A DNA stretch of 64,000 nucleotides from Faecalicatena_A orotica. Its GTDB lineage: Bacteria > Bacillota > Clostridia > Lachnospirales > Lachnospiraceae. The position numbers were made by a program, and so were the translations under genes. The stretch lies in assembly GCF_040545875.1 (NCBI RefSeq), contig NZ_JBEPMR010000022.1, one strand, 5' to 3'. Positions within the stretch are counted from its first letter, which is position 1; each line of letters starts with the position of its first letter. Shown here one piece after another: positions 7,907 to 16,410 of this stretch. The notes beneath the pieces are model-generated. The model worked only from the letters and a program-made list of their open reading frames with translations. It had not been told where the DNA came from and searched no databases.

Positions 7907-9265
7907 CTACATTAAGATATCCTGGATATCCTGGATCTGCTTTTCCATCGTTATGATAATGACACTGTCCCCAACCTTGATACAGTCATCGCCATTCGGA
8001 ATAATAATCTTGCGCTTTCTTGCGATACCTGCAATCAGGTTGTTCGGCTTTAAGGATAAATCCTTTAAAGGCTTATTTGTATACTTAGTTTCTGATTTTA
8101 CAATAAATTCAAGTGCCTCTACTTTTCCGTCCACCAGCTGGTACATTGTCTCTACATTTGCACTTCCCTGGGAATTCCGGCGTGCACGCACATAACTCAT
8201 GATTGCATCTGCCGTTGCCGTCTTCGCGGAAACGATACTGTCAATCCCAAATTCCTCGATCATCCTCGCCCTGCGGTCCTCATTGACCTTGACAATGATC
8301 TTGGACACTCCCTGACTCTTTGCAAACAGGGACATGATAATGTTCTCTTCGTCCATTCCTGTCAGGGCTATCAGTGCGTCCGCATCCTGGATTCCTTCCT
8401 CCATAAGCAGGTCATGGTCTGACGCATCACCGTTGATGATAGTCGCCTTTGGAAGAAGCTCGCAGAGATTCTCGCACTTCTCTTCTTCTTTCTCGATAAT
8501 CTTGATCTGCATCCCCAGTTTGCAGAGCTGGGTGGCAAGGTAATAGCTGACACGTCCGCCGCCGCATATGATGACCTTACGGATCTTCTCCCGCTTCTTG
8601 CCGAGCAGTTTAAAGAACAATTCAATATCTACATGGGATGCTGCCACATGGAGGCGGTCTCCTGAACGCAGAATATATTCACCGTCCGGAATCACCACAT
8701 TATCGCCGCGCTCTACAGCGCACACAAGTATCTTGATCTGGAACTTGTTGTACATCTCCGCAAGGGACATGCCTGCCAGCATGCTGTTCTGGGAAAGCGG
8801 AAATTCAATGAGCTCTACTCTTCCTTTTACAAATGTCTCTATCTTGCTTGCATCCGGAAACAGTAAAAGACGGGCAATCTCTCCTGCCACTGCCAGTTCA
8901 GGATTTACTGCCATGCTCAGGTGCAGGTCCTCCTTTAAAATATCAATCTGTTGATAATAAATCGGATTACGCACCCTGGCAATCGTGTGCCTGGCCCCGA
9001 GCCTTCTTGCAATGAGACAGCTTAACATATTGCACTCATCCGTAGATGTGCATGCGATAACCAGGTCCGCATGCGGTACATCTGCCTCCTTCTGTACTGC
9101 TACACTTCCCCCATCGCCGGTCACACAGAAAATATCAAGCCGGTCAATAGCAGCACGCAATTTCTTTTCATTGCTGTCGATCATTACAATATCGTAATTC
9201 TCTGCGGAGAGCTGTTTTGCCAGCTTATAGCCGACTTTACCGTCTCCAATGATGACTATCTTCAT
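7907..9265 (-). CDS. trkA: Trk system NAD-binding regulatory subunit
   Basis: A 452-residue cytoplasmic protein made of two RCK repeats, the full-length TrkA arrangement. The first half opens with MKIVIIGDGKVGYKLA and the second with VIICGGGRVSYYLA, both Rossmann nucleotide loops. Each RCK-N is followed by a TrkA-C segment. TrkA forms a gating ring on TrkH and responds to nucleotides or cyclic di-AMP. It is the first gene of the operon; a promoter and an inverted repeat lie just upstream. The start at 9265 places the Rossmann strand right at the N terminus, as usual. Confidence 0.93.
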   Translation of the reverse strand: MKIVIIGDGKVGYKLAKQLSAENYDIVMIDSNEKKLRAAIDRLDIFCVTGDGGSVAVQKEADVPHADLVIACTSTDECNMLSCLIARRLGARHTIARVRNPIYYQQIDILKEDLHLSMAVNPELAVAGEIARLLLFPDASKIETFVKGRVELIEFPLSQNSMLAGMSLAEMYNKFQIKILVCAVERGDNVVIPDGEYILRSGDRLHVAASHVDIELFFKLLGKKREKIRKVIICGGGRVSYYLATQLCKLGMQIKIIEKEEEKCENLCELLPKATIINGDASDHDLLMEEGIQDADALIALTGMDEENIIMSLFAKSQGVSKIIVKVNEDRRARMIEEFGIDSIVSAKTATADAIMSYVRARRNSQGSANVETMYQLVDGKVEALEFIVKSETKYTNKPLKDLSLKPNNLIAGIARKRKIIIPNGDDCIKVGDSVIIITMEKQIQDIQDILM

Positions 9266-9289
9266 TTGTCTACCCTCAACTTCATTCTT

Positions 9290-9318
9290 ATACCTTATTG
9301 AATCTTTCTATAAGGTAT
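9290..9318. promoter_or_regulatory. 9-bp inverted repeat in the trkA leader
   Basis: ATACCTTAT (9290-9298) and ATAAGGTAT (9310-9318) are perfect complements separated by 11 bp. They fall between the predicted promoter and the trkA start. They could be a regulator site or an mRNA hairpin. Confidence 0.55.
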
Positions 9319-9349
9319 GTAATCGCTATTTTTCCATAATGGCAGAGCA

Positions 9350-9378
9350 ATTATAGCACTTTTGAATCGTAAATACAA
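9350..9378 (-). promoter_or_regulatory. Promoter of the trkA-trkH operon
   Basis: On the minus strand a -35 TTGTAT (9373-9378) and a perfect -10 TATAAT (9350-9355) are 17 bp apart. The predicted transcript would begin near 9343, giving a leader of about 78 nt that contains the inverted repeat. Confidence 0.65.
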
Positions 9379-9428
9379 TCGTTTTGCAGATTTCTTAATA
9401 AATATTAAACCGGGTCTGCGAAAGGGAT

Positions 9429-9458
9429 AAAATAAGCCGGCCAGCGGCCGGCTTATTT
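9429..9458 (-). terminator. Terminator overlapping the cobW-like stop codon
   Basis: AATAAGCCGGCC and GGCCGGCTTATT form a perfect G/C-rich stem around AGC. The stop codon of the minus-strand gene (9453-9455) lies within the outer arm. A/T sequence flanks both sides, so it may act in both directions. Confidence 0.85.
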
Positions 9459-10367
9459 TATGATTTCAGCGATGTCAGGATACCATTCCATTGCCTTTTT
9501 AATGGCTCTTTTCGTGGGCAGCCCATTGCCTGAAAGAACGACCAGATCGTTTGTCACTCCTAAACTGCCTTTGAATACTTCTGCATGGAACATTTCCCCG
9601 GTGCAGCTGATCAGGTAACAGCCCTCCTGAAGTTCTATGATTCCTTTCACACGGTACGTGTCAATTAAGAACATTTCCAGAAATTTCTGCAGCGTATATA
9701 GTGTCTGGTTCTCTTTAATGTGCAGCAGGTATTTACGCAGAGTGATATCCGCACTTTGCATCAGGTCCGCATCTTCCCCACGGGCCTCTGACATGCGGTC
9801 GAGCCATTCTTTCTTTATACGGCCGAACGTAGTCTCGTAGACAGGGACATCCGGCCGGTGGTTACGGATTGTTTTTCTGATATCTGCGACAGTTTCCGGC
9901 GTGGCAAGGTCTGTCTTATTGATCAGGACCATATCGCTGACTGCTATCTGCTTTTTTACCACGACCGCCGTCCCATACACTTTAAGGAACTGCTTTGCAT
10001 CAATCAGGCAGATGCTCCCCATGTATTCGGCAGACTCGAATTTTCCTTCCTGATCCAGGATTTTTCTTACGTTTGTCGGGTTGGAAAGGCCCGATGCTTC
10101 TATTATAATAACATCAGGCTGCCTGACGAGTGCCTTTTCGAGCACTTCTTCAAATTTATCCAATCTGCACGAACAGAAGATCGAACCATTATTGATCTCA
10201 TCCAGAACCATACCGAGCTCATCCAGAATTCTGCCGTCAACTCCTTCTTTTCCGAATTCATTTACAATCAGGTGAATGCGTTCCCCTGAAAATTCCTTTA
10301 TAAAGTTTTTCAGAAAAGTAGTTTTACCGGCTCCTAAGAAGCCGGTAATTAAATACAGTCTGCTCAT
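9453..10367 (-). CDS. CobW/COG0523-family GTP-binding metallochaperone-like protein
   Basis: A 304-residue P-loop GTPase. The Walker A loop GFLGAGKTTFL lies at residues 8-18, an EASGLSNP segment follows near residue 95, and NKTD gives the base-specificity motif. The family's CxCC metal site is reduced to CSCR (residues FCSCR). COG0523 proteins insert metals or help make cobalamin and similar cofactors. Its ATG overlaps the stop of the URO-D/thioredoxin gene by one base (TAATG), so the two are translationally coupled; the likely client is that methyltransferase-like protein. The specific metal or cofactor is unknown. Confidence 0.88.
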   Translation of the reverse strand: MSRLYLITGFLGAGKTTFLKNFIKEFSGERIHLIVNEFGKEGVDGRILDELGMVLDEINNGSIFCSCRLDKFEEVLEKALVRQPDVIIIEASGLSNPTNVRKILDQEGKFESAEYMGSICLIDAKQFLKVYGTAVVVKKQIAVSDMVLINKTDLATPETVADIRKTIRNHRPDVPVYETTFGRIKKEWLDRMSEARGEDADLMQSADITLRKYLLHIKENQTLYTLQKFLEMFLIDTYRVKGIIELQEGCYLISCTGEMFHAEVFKGSLGVTNDLVVLSGNGLPTKRAIKKAMEWYPDIAEIIK

Positions 10368-11731
10368 TATTTCATCACAGCCCTGATAGCTGCTTCCAGA
10401 TCTTCTTTTGCCGGTACAAGAGAGCGGAATTTTAACTCTCCGTTAATGTACATGGACGGAAGATTCGGCACTCCCATCTTCTTGCAGCGTGCAATGTTCT
10501 CTTTGATGGTGAACTTATATTCTACCATGTCGATTGCATCTCCAAATGTCTCTTTTGCCTCCTTTGCGGCACCCATCATATAAGTGCAGGCAGCACAGGT
10601 CGCAGAATCCAGTGTGAAGACTTCCACAAGCGGTTTCTCAAGATGCCCGTAATCCGGAAGTTCCACTTCTATCTCTTCGTCTGCGGCAACATAGTTCTTC
10701 AGAATTTCACGCACGGCATCCGTCTCGTGTATCGCCTGTACCGCACCGATCGTATTTTCAACCGGCACCGCATAAGGCATATCACATCCGGGAGCAAGGA
10801 TGAAGTTTTTCTTGTCCTCCAGTTTATCCAGAAGATCAACCACAAACTTCATGTTGTCCTGCTGTGTCCCATGCAGCATGACCGTTGTCAAAGGAATATT
10901 CCCTCCGATTGCCACATTATATTTATCCGTAATCTTCTTGGCAGCAAACAGGTCAACGTTTTCATCGATGGAAATGGAATCCGGCTTTGTCTGGCACATC
11001 ACTTCTATGTTCCTCGTAGCGTCCCCACATACGAAGAAGGAAGAAAGTGCCCCTAATTCACGGATATGGGCAAATAATTTACTGAACGGCTCGCTCATAA
11101 ACTGTTCAAAGTGATCAGAAGAAATCTGGGAGATCAGCGGGTCAACCACTGCAATCACATCCATGCCTGCCTCGATATAATACTCTGCCATCTTCATTGC
11201 AATCGCATTACAGTATGCCAGAAATTCAATCACGGCATCCTCATCGTCATACATATCCATAAAAATATCATTTCCACGCAGGTGTGTTGCAAGTGTAAAC
11301 GGTCCGCAGATCAGTCCGTATAAAGCTGTCGTACCGCCTACTGCTTCTTTCATTCTTCTCATCACATTCAGAATCATCGGAATACGTCCTGATTCTTTCG
11401 TCGGTATCGTGCAGTAGCAAGGTGTTTCCAGATCTTCCGTGCCTTCCAGCGGATGTTTTGCAACAGACGGCGGAGCATCTTTCGCCCATACGAGATCACA
11501 TCCCAGACATTCGGCCTCCACCTGCAGGTCAAAGATCACCGGCTGCCCGGATGGTTTATAAAGCTTGTTTACCTCCATCAGTGACTGAAACAGCTTTTCT
11601 TCGTCCTGTAAGACTTCTGTTGCATCATACCCGAGAAGGCTGCCCGCATGCACGCCTGCAAACGGTATCCATGCTACCTGCTCTGTTTCCTCATGGTGCA
11701 GTGTTTTCAATAATAATTCTTTCTGATTCAT
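10367..11731 (-). CDS. URO-D-superfamily methyltransferase-like protein with C-terminal thioredoxin-like domain
   Basis: A 454-residue two-domain protein. Residues 1-340 follow the URO-D/MtaA barrel, including GPFTLATHLRG, VVDPL and a PGCDMP segment. Of the usual zinc ligands, Cys235 (FVCG) and Cys316 (PGC) are present, but the histidine two residues before Cys235 is replaced by Phe. Residues about 368-454 form a small thioredoxin-like domain with a CAAC redox motif (Cys379, Cys382) and NLPSMYINGE, the family's cis-proline position. A redox-active tail suggests that the barrel handles a thiol or corrinoid substrate. It is coupled to the CobW gene and follows a radical SAM gene by 36 bp. Fusion seen; chemistry inferred. 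Confidence 0.82.
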   Translation of the reverse strand: MNQKELLLKTLHHEETEQVAWIPFAGVHAGSLLGYDATEVLQDEEKLFQSLMEVNKLYKPSGQPVIFDLQVEAECLGCDLVWAKDAPPSVAKHPLEGTEDLETPCYCTIPTKESGRIPMILNVMRRMKEAVGGTTALYGLICGPFTLATHLRGNDIFMDMYDDEDAVIEFLAYCNAIAMKMAEYYIEAGMDVIAVVDPLISQISSDHFEQFMSEPFSKLFAHIRELGALSSFFVCGDATRNIEVMCQTKPDSISIDENVDLFAAKKITDKYNVAIGGNIPLTTVMLHGTQQDNMKFVVDLLDKLEDKKNFILAPGCDMPYAVPVENTIGAVQAIHETDAVREILKNYVAADEEIEVELPDYGHLEKPLVEVFTLDSATCAACTYMMGAAKEAKETFGDAIDMVEYKFTIKENIARCKKMGVPNLPSMYINGELKFRSLVPAKEDLEAAIRAVMK

Positions 11732-11767
11732 GTTTGTATCTCTCCTTTAATATTTATAATTATTTTT

Positions 11768-12760
11768 TTATGCACGAGTCACATATTCGGCCTGGGCCAG
11801 CATATCTTTTACATTCTGAATGGAAAAACCGCGTCCGTTCCCGGTCTCCGCGTTTACATCCCTCGGATTCATCCCGACTTCCGCATATAACTGGTTCACA
11901 CCTGCTATCAAAGCCATCGCCTTTGGTTCATGAACATTCATAGACTTCTTCGGTCTCGTAACAAGTCTTGCCGCTGCAGCGATTTTCGTCAGTTCCAGAT
12001 CTGTAATCTCCCCCTTCTCATAAAGAGGAGTCCCCGGGACACCGACACGTTTCATACATGCCATGACATTTACATCATATGCCCTTGCACGCAGCATCTC
12101 ATCCGCGATCTGGCCGTATGTATGCTCGGGCCCAATCGGTTCTACACAGTAGATCAATTCCAATCCGGCATTTTTAAGGGCGTCGAGTGTGGCGATTCTC
12201 TTTTCCACCGGGAGGTCTGTATCAATTCCCTCATTCATTCTTACAATATGGTATACCCCCGTAAAACCGGCCTCTTTCAGACGTACTGCTGTGTCCTCAT
12301 TAAAATCACCGATATTGGCAATAAACATCATGTCCTCTGGAAGCAGTTTTTTTACTTCTTTGGCAATCTGGAGAAATTTTTCTATACTGTAATCTGCAGT
12401 TGTCATCAGAAACAGTGCATCTGCCTTTTCTTCTACGATCCACCTTGCCTGCTGAAGAATCTCTTCCAATGACTTTTCGGATTTTTCCTCTGCCACAAAA
12501 TTGTCTTTCCCAAGTGAACAAAATTTACAATTACCGGTGCACGGTGCGCTGTTCAGACCGATCTGTGCAAAAACATATCCTCTTTGTCCGAATTCTTTTC
12601 TTGATAATTCATTTGCCTTTTGAATCAATGTGTAAAAATCTGCCGACTGATTGTTGATACTCAGCAGTTCCAGCGCATCTTCTTTCGTCAAATCCTCATT
12701 CGCATCTACTTTAGCAAATATCTCTTCAAGTCTGCTGCTTTGTAATCCCTCTGTATTCAT
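11768..12760 (-). CDS. Radical SAM protein, biotin-synthase-like
   Basis: A 330-residue radical SAM enzyme. The [4Fe-4S] ligands are Cys74, Cys78 and Cys81 in CTGNCKFC, and the barrel that follows resembles BioB/HydE-type enzymes, with KEAGFTGVYHIVRMNEG and CVEPIGPEHT segments. The C-terminal part (about 255-330) has the small BATS-like end. It lacks the CxYCG motif of HydE and other biotin-synthase hallmarks, so neither role is assigned. It is the first gene of a three-gene set with the URO-D/thioredoxin and CobW genes, and a GGAGG site precedes its ATG. The operon suggests synthesis or modification of a cofactor. Confidence 0.85.
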   Translation of the reverse strand: MNTEGLQSSRLEEIFAKVDANEDLTKEDALELLSINNQSADFYTLIQKANELSRKEFGQRGYVFAQIGLNSAPCTGNCKFCSLGKDNFVAEEKSEKSLEEILQQARWIVEEKADALFLMTTADYSIEKFLQIAKEVKKLLPEDMMFIANIGDFNEDTAVRLKEAGFTGVYHIVRMNEGIDTDLPVEKRIATLDALKNAGLELIYCVEPIGPEHTYGQIADEMLRARAYDVNVMACMKRVGVPGTPLYEKGEITDLELTKIAAAARLVTRPKKSMNVHEPKAMALIAGVNQLYAEVGMNPRDVNAETGNGRGFSIQNVKDMLAQAEYVTRA

Positions 12761-12873
12761 ATAATGTCACGCCTCCGTTCTTTTCTGTTCTTATCATATA
12801 AATTTCAAGAACTTTCTTCCTGTACTTTTTTTTGATATTTTGTAATAAATAAGGATGATATGAATAAATGCAC

Positions 12874-12916
12874 AAAAAAACTCCGTACAGCCGATTTTCA
12901 TCAAGCCATACGGAGT
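12874..12916 (-). terminator. Terminator of the EF-G-like gene
   Basis: ACTCCGTA (12880-12887) pairs with TACGGAGT (12909-12916), and GGCT/AGCC-type pairing extends the stem. On the minus strand a run of T follows, a standard rho-independent terminator 8 bp past the stop codon. Confidence 0.85.
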
Positions 12917-12923
12917 GCTTATT

Positions 12924-14999
12924 CTATTCTTCCGCAGCCCTTGCTGCAATTTCCTTCTCCTGTACATCAGACGGTGCCTGCTCATATCTTGCAAATTCAT
13001 AAGCATAAGTGCCGCGGCCTCCAGTCATGGATCGGAGTACTGTACAGTATCCGAATAATCCTGTCATCGGGATATCTGCTTCGATCACCTGCTTACCACC
13101 CGCTATCGGATTCATTCCGAGCACGCGCCCACGTCTCTTGTTCAGATCACCCATAACATCACCGGTATATTCATCCGGAACTGTCACTTTCAAGGAAGCG
13201 ATTGGTTCAAGGAGAACCGGTCCTGCCTCCATAAAGCCTTTCTTAAATGCCTGGACTGTAGCCGTCTTAAACGCCATCTCTGAGGAGTCAACCGGATGGT
13301 AAGATCCATCATACAGGATCGCCTTCACACCTACAACCGGGTATCCTGCAAGTGGTCCCTTCACAACGGAATCCTGAAGGCCCTTCTCTACTGCCGGGAA
13401 ATAATTCTTCGGCACTGCCCCGCCGACAACAACCTCTTCAAATATATATGGCGTCTCAAGGTCGCCTGATGGTTCGAACTTCATCTTAACATGGCCATAC
13501 TGTCCATGTCCGCCTGACTGCTTTTTATACTTTGTATCTACATCAGATTTCTTGCGGATCGTCTCCCTGAATGCTACCTTAGGCATTTCCAGAATGACAT
13601 CTACTTTATATCTGGAAGCAAGCTTGCTCACTGTAATCTCCAGATGCTGGTCCCCCATACCATAAAGTAAAGACTGACGGTTCTCACTGTCATTGACAGC
13701 CTTCAGAGTCATATCTTCCGCCATCATCTTAGCCAGAGCCTGTGATACCTTGTCATCATCGCCTTTGGTCTTCACTGAATACTTCATATATGTATAAGGA
13801 ACAGAAAAGTCTGTCCTTGCGAAAGATACCGGCGTTGCCTTTGTGGAGAGCGTATCCCCGGTGCGTGTGTTGGAAAGCTTCGCAATCGCTCCGATATCAC
13901 CTGCAAATAATTCTGTCACTTCCGACGGCTTATTCCCGCACATGGTATAAATCTTGCCCGGCTTCTCTTCTGCATCCGAGTCCGCATTATAGAGCACATC
14001 ATCGCCCTTGATAACACCTGAGCATACTTTTACGAAGGAATATTTACCGATGAACGGGTCTACCATTGTCTTAAAGACATATGCTGTCTTAGCCTTTGAG
14101 AATTCATAGTTCGCTTCAAAGATCTCGTTCGTCCTGCGGTTCAGTCCTGCACAGCTCCTTCTGTCCGGGCTCGGGAAGAATCTTACAATATCAGATAACA
14201 GGTTTGCAACTCCCTGTGCCTGCAGATTGGACCCCATAGCTACAGGAACGATGTCCCCGTCCATAACCTCTGTACGCATGGCTGCACGAATCTCTTCTAC
14301 GGAGAACTCTTCCCCTGCAAAATATCTCTCCATGAATTCATCACTCGTCTCGGCTACTGCCTCCATCAGTGAATCTCTCAGGATCTCGAGGTTCGGCAGA
14401 CAGTAATCCGGAATCTCGCATTCCTCTCTCTGTCCGATATCTGTATATCTTCTTGCCGCATTCTTAATAACATTAATATATCCAACCAGCTTCTCATTCT
14501 CACGGATCGGCTGGAAATGAGGTGCTATCTTCTTCCCGTATCTCTCTGTCAGGTCTGCCACCACCTGGCGGAAGCTGGCATCATCCACGTCCATCTCTGT
14601 GACATAGACCATACGCGGGAGATTGTACTTATCGCACAGTTCCCATGCCTTCTCCGTACCAACCTGTACGCCGGCCTTACCGGATACAACAATAACAGCT
14701 GCATCAGCTGCACTTACTGCTTCCTCTACCTCACCGACAAAGTCAAAGTATCCCGGTGTATCCAGAATATTGATCTTAGCCTTCTCCCACTCAACCGGGA
14801 TCAGAGTTGTGCTGATAGAGAATCCGCGTTTCTGCTCTTCTTTATCAAAATCACTAACCGTATTAGAATCGGAAATCTTACCCATACGGTTCGTTGCCCC
14901 TGATACATACAACATCGCCTCTGCCAGGCTCGTCTTGCCACTTCCGCCGTGGCCAAGCAATACTACGTTCCTAATCTCGTCTGTTCTGTAAACCTTCAT
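12924..14999 (-). CDS. Elongation factor G-like translational GTPase
   Basis: A 691-residue protein with the five EF-G domains. The start at 14999 is chosen because AGGAGGCAGC sits just upstream; an in-frame ATG 60 bp earlier lacks such a site. G1 is GHGGSGKT (residues 16-23) and G3 is DTPGYFDF, as in the EF-G-II/FusA2 group, not the AHIDAGKTT of the main EF-G. The G4 motif is TEMD (134-137), not NKxD, so guanine recognition may be altered. It is a single gene with its own promoter and terminator, and no ribosomal protein genes are nearby, which agrees with a secondary EF-G. It is not a ribosome-protection resistance protein by these motifs. Confidence 0.88.
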   Translation of the reverse strand: MKVYRTDEIRNVVLLGHGGSGKTSLAEAMLYVSGATNRMGKISDSNTVSDFDKEEQKRGFSISTTLIPVEWEKAKINILDTPGYFDFVGEVEEAVSAADAAVIVVSGKAGVQVGTEKAWELCDKYNLPRMVYVTEMDVDDASFRQVVADLTERYGKKIAPHFQPIRENEKLVGYINVIKNAARRYTDIGQREECEIPDYCLPNLEILRDSLMEAVAETSDEFMERYFAGEEFSVEEIRAAMRTEVMDGDIVPVAMGSNLQAQGVANLLSDIVRFFPSPDRRSCAGLNRRTNEIFEANYEFSKAKTAYVFKTMVDPFIGKYSFVKVCSGVIKGDDVLYNADSDAEEKPGKIYTMCGNKPSEVTELFAGDIGAIAKLSNTRTGDTLSTKATPVSFARTDFSVPYTYMKYSVKTKGDDDKVSQALAKMMAEDMTLKAVNDSENRQSLLYGMGDQHLEITVSKLASRYKVDVILEMPKVAFRETIRKKSDVDTKYKKQSGGHGQYGHVKMKFEPSGDLETPYIFEEVVVGGAVPKNYFPAVEKGLQDSVVKGPLAGYPVVGVKAILYDGSYHPVDSSEMAFKTATVQAFKKGFMEAGPVLLEPIASLKVTVPDEYTGDVMGDLNKRRGRVLGMNPIAGGKQVIEADIPMTGLFGYCTVLRSMTGGRGTYAYEFARYEQAPSDVQEKEIAARAAEE

Positions 15000-15074
15000 G
15001 CTGCTGCCTCCTTGTGTGTCGTTATTATGCGCATGCTTTATAATGTACTTCCGGCGCACACGTGTTATGTGTAT

Positions 15075-15103
15075 ATTGTACTAAAAAACGAGTCGTATTA
15101 CAA
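15075..15103 (-). promoter_or_regulatory. Promoter of the EF-G-like gene
   Basis: On the minus strand a -35 TTGTAA (15098-15103) and a -10 TACAAT (15075-15080) are exactly 17 bp apart, leaving a leader of about 70 nt before the start at 14999. Confidence 0.65.
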
Positions 15104-15223
15104 CTGCTTTATGAATTTTTAACAAAGATTTTTTGCTTCGAAAGTCCGTTTACTTTTCCCCGTTAAAATGGTAAACTGGTTAATGTGAAATTTATTAGAT
15201 TACTACCAGAAAGGACTTACAGT

Positions 15224-16321
15224 ATGATGACTAAAAAGATTGGATTTATTGGTCTGGGGTTGATCGGCGGTTCTATTGCCAAGGCTGTGCGGCAGTATTT
15301 TCCGGAATACGAGCTGCTGGCTTTTGATAAGAGTAAAGAGACACTGGCTTTGGCGGTTCAGGAGGGGACGATCCATACTTCCTGCTCTTCAATAGATGAA
15401 AATTTCAGGGGGTGCGCTTATATATTTCTATGTGCCCCGATTGCTTATAATACAGCTTATCTCAGCCAGCTTAAGGATTTCGTAGGTTCAGAATGTATCC
15501 TGACGGACGTGGGGAGCGTAAAGAGCTCTATCCATGAAGAGATCATACAGCTCGGGCTGGAAGAGAATTTCATCGGCGGGCACCCGATGGCCGGTTCCGA
15601 AAAAAGCGGGTTTGTGAATTCAAAACCGGTTCTGATCGAAAATGCCTACTATATTCTGACGCCTTCGGCAAAAGTTTCCCCGGCAAAGGTAGATGCATAC
15701 AGGGAATTTGTAACGGCACTGAAGGCACTCCCTGTTGTCCTGGACTACGAGGAGCATGATTATGTCACCGGGACGATCAGCCACCTGCCCCACATTATTG
15801 CTTCCAGTCTCGTAAATTTTGTGCGCGATACGGATACGAAGGATGAGCTGATGAAGAATCTGGCTGCAGGGGGATTTAAAGATATCACGCGTATCGCCTC
15901 CTCCTCCCCTGTCATGTGGCAGCAGATCTGTTTGAAGAATAAGAAAAATATTTCCCAGATACTGGAAGATTATATCGGAGTGCTTCAGGAAGCGAAGAAA
16001 GCGGTCGACGAGGGGGCGGAGGGCGAGCTCTATTCCCTTTTCGAGGATTCTAAGGACTACAGGGATTCCATGCCGAATAGTTCGGCAGGCCCTATCAAGA
16101 AAAGCTTTGCACTCTACTGTGATATTATTGATGAGGCCGGCGGTATTGCAACCATCGCTACCATTCTTGCGAGCAACAATATCAGTATTAAGAATATCGG
16201 GATTATACATAACAGAGAGTTCGAAGAGGGTGTACTGAGAATTGAATTCTATGACGGACCTTCTTCCAATAAGGCGGCGGAACTCTTGAAGAAATACAGA
16301 TACATTGTTTATGAAGTGTAA
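15224..16321 (+). CDS. tyrA: Prephenate dehydrogenase with C-terminal ACT domain
   Basis: A 365-residue enzyme that oxidises and decarboxylates prephenate to 4-hydroxyphenylpyruvate in tyrosine synthesis. The Rossmann loop GLGLIGGSIA lies at the N terminus, and GGHPMAGSEKSG is the conserved prephenate dehydrogenase motif. Residues about 295-365 form an ACT domain, probably for feedback by tyrosine. The start at 15224 has AAAGGA 8 bp upstream; the 39 bp before it could also be read but have no ribosome site. A weak promoter (TTTACT at 15149, TAAACT at 15172) precedes it. aroA follows 89 bp downstream, so a shared aromatic operon is likely. Confidence 0.93.
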   Translation: MMTKKIGFIGLGLIGGSIAKAVRQYFPEYELLAFDKSKETLALAVQEGTIHTSCSSIDENFRGCAYIFLCAPIAYNTAYLSQLKDFVGSECILTDVGSVKSSIHEEIIQLGLEENFIGGHPMAGSEKSGFVNSKPVLIENAYYILTPSAKVSPAKVDAYREFVTALKALPVVLDYEEHDYVTGTISHLPHIIASSLVNFVRDTDTKDELMKNLAAGGFKDITRIASSSPVMWQQICLKNKKNISQILEDYIGVLQEAKKAVDEGAEGELYSLFEDSKDYRDSMPNSSAGPIKKSFALYCDIIDEAGGIATIATILASNNISIKNIGIIHNREFEEGVLRIEFYDGPSSNKAAELLKKYRYIVYEV

Positions 16322-16410
16322 TGTGTACAGCGCGGTGCACGGCCCCGTAAATAGTAACTGTGCAGATGCAGAAATACACACAAGGATACAGAAAGGATAT
16401 ACAAAAATTT

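Noticed and set aside
11768..12760. Hydrogenase maturase HydE
   Set aside because: The radical SAM motif is CTGNCKFC and the neighbours are URO-D and CobW genes; the HydE-type CxYCG pattern is absent and HydF/HydG are not nearby.
12924..14999. Tetracycline ribosome-protection protein
   Set aside because: The motifs match the EF-G-II group, and no resistance-type context or mobile element is present.
15000..15059. Longer N terminus for the EF-G-like protein
   Set aside because: The added 20 residues have no ribosome site, while AGGAGG lies just before 14999.
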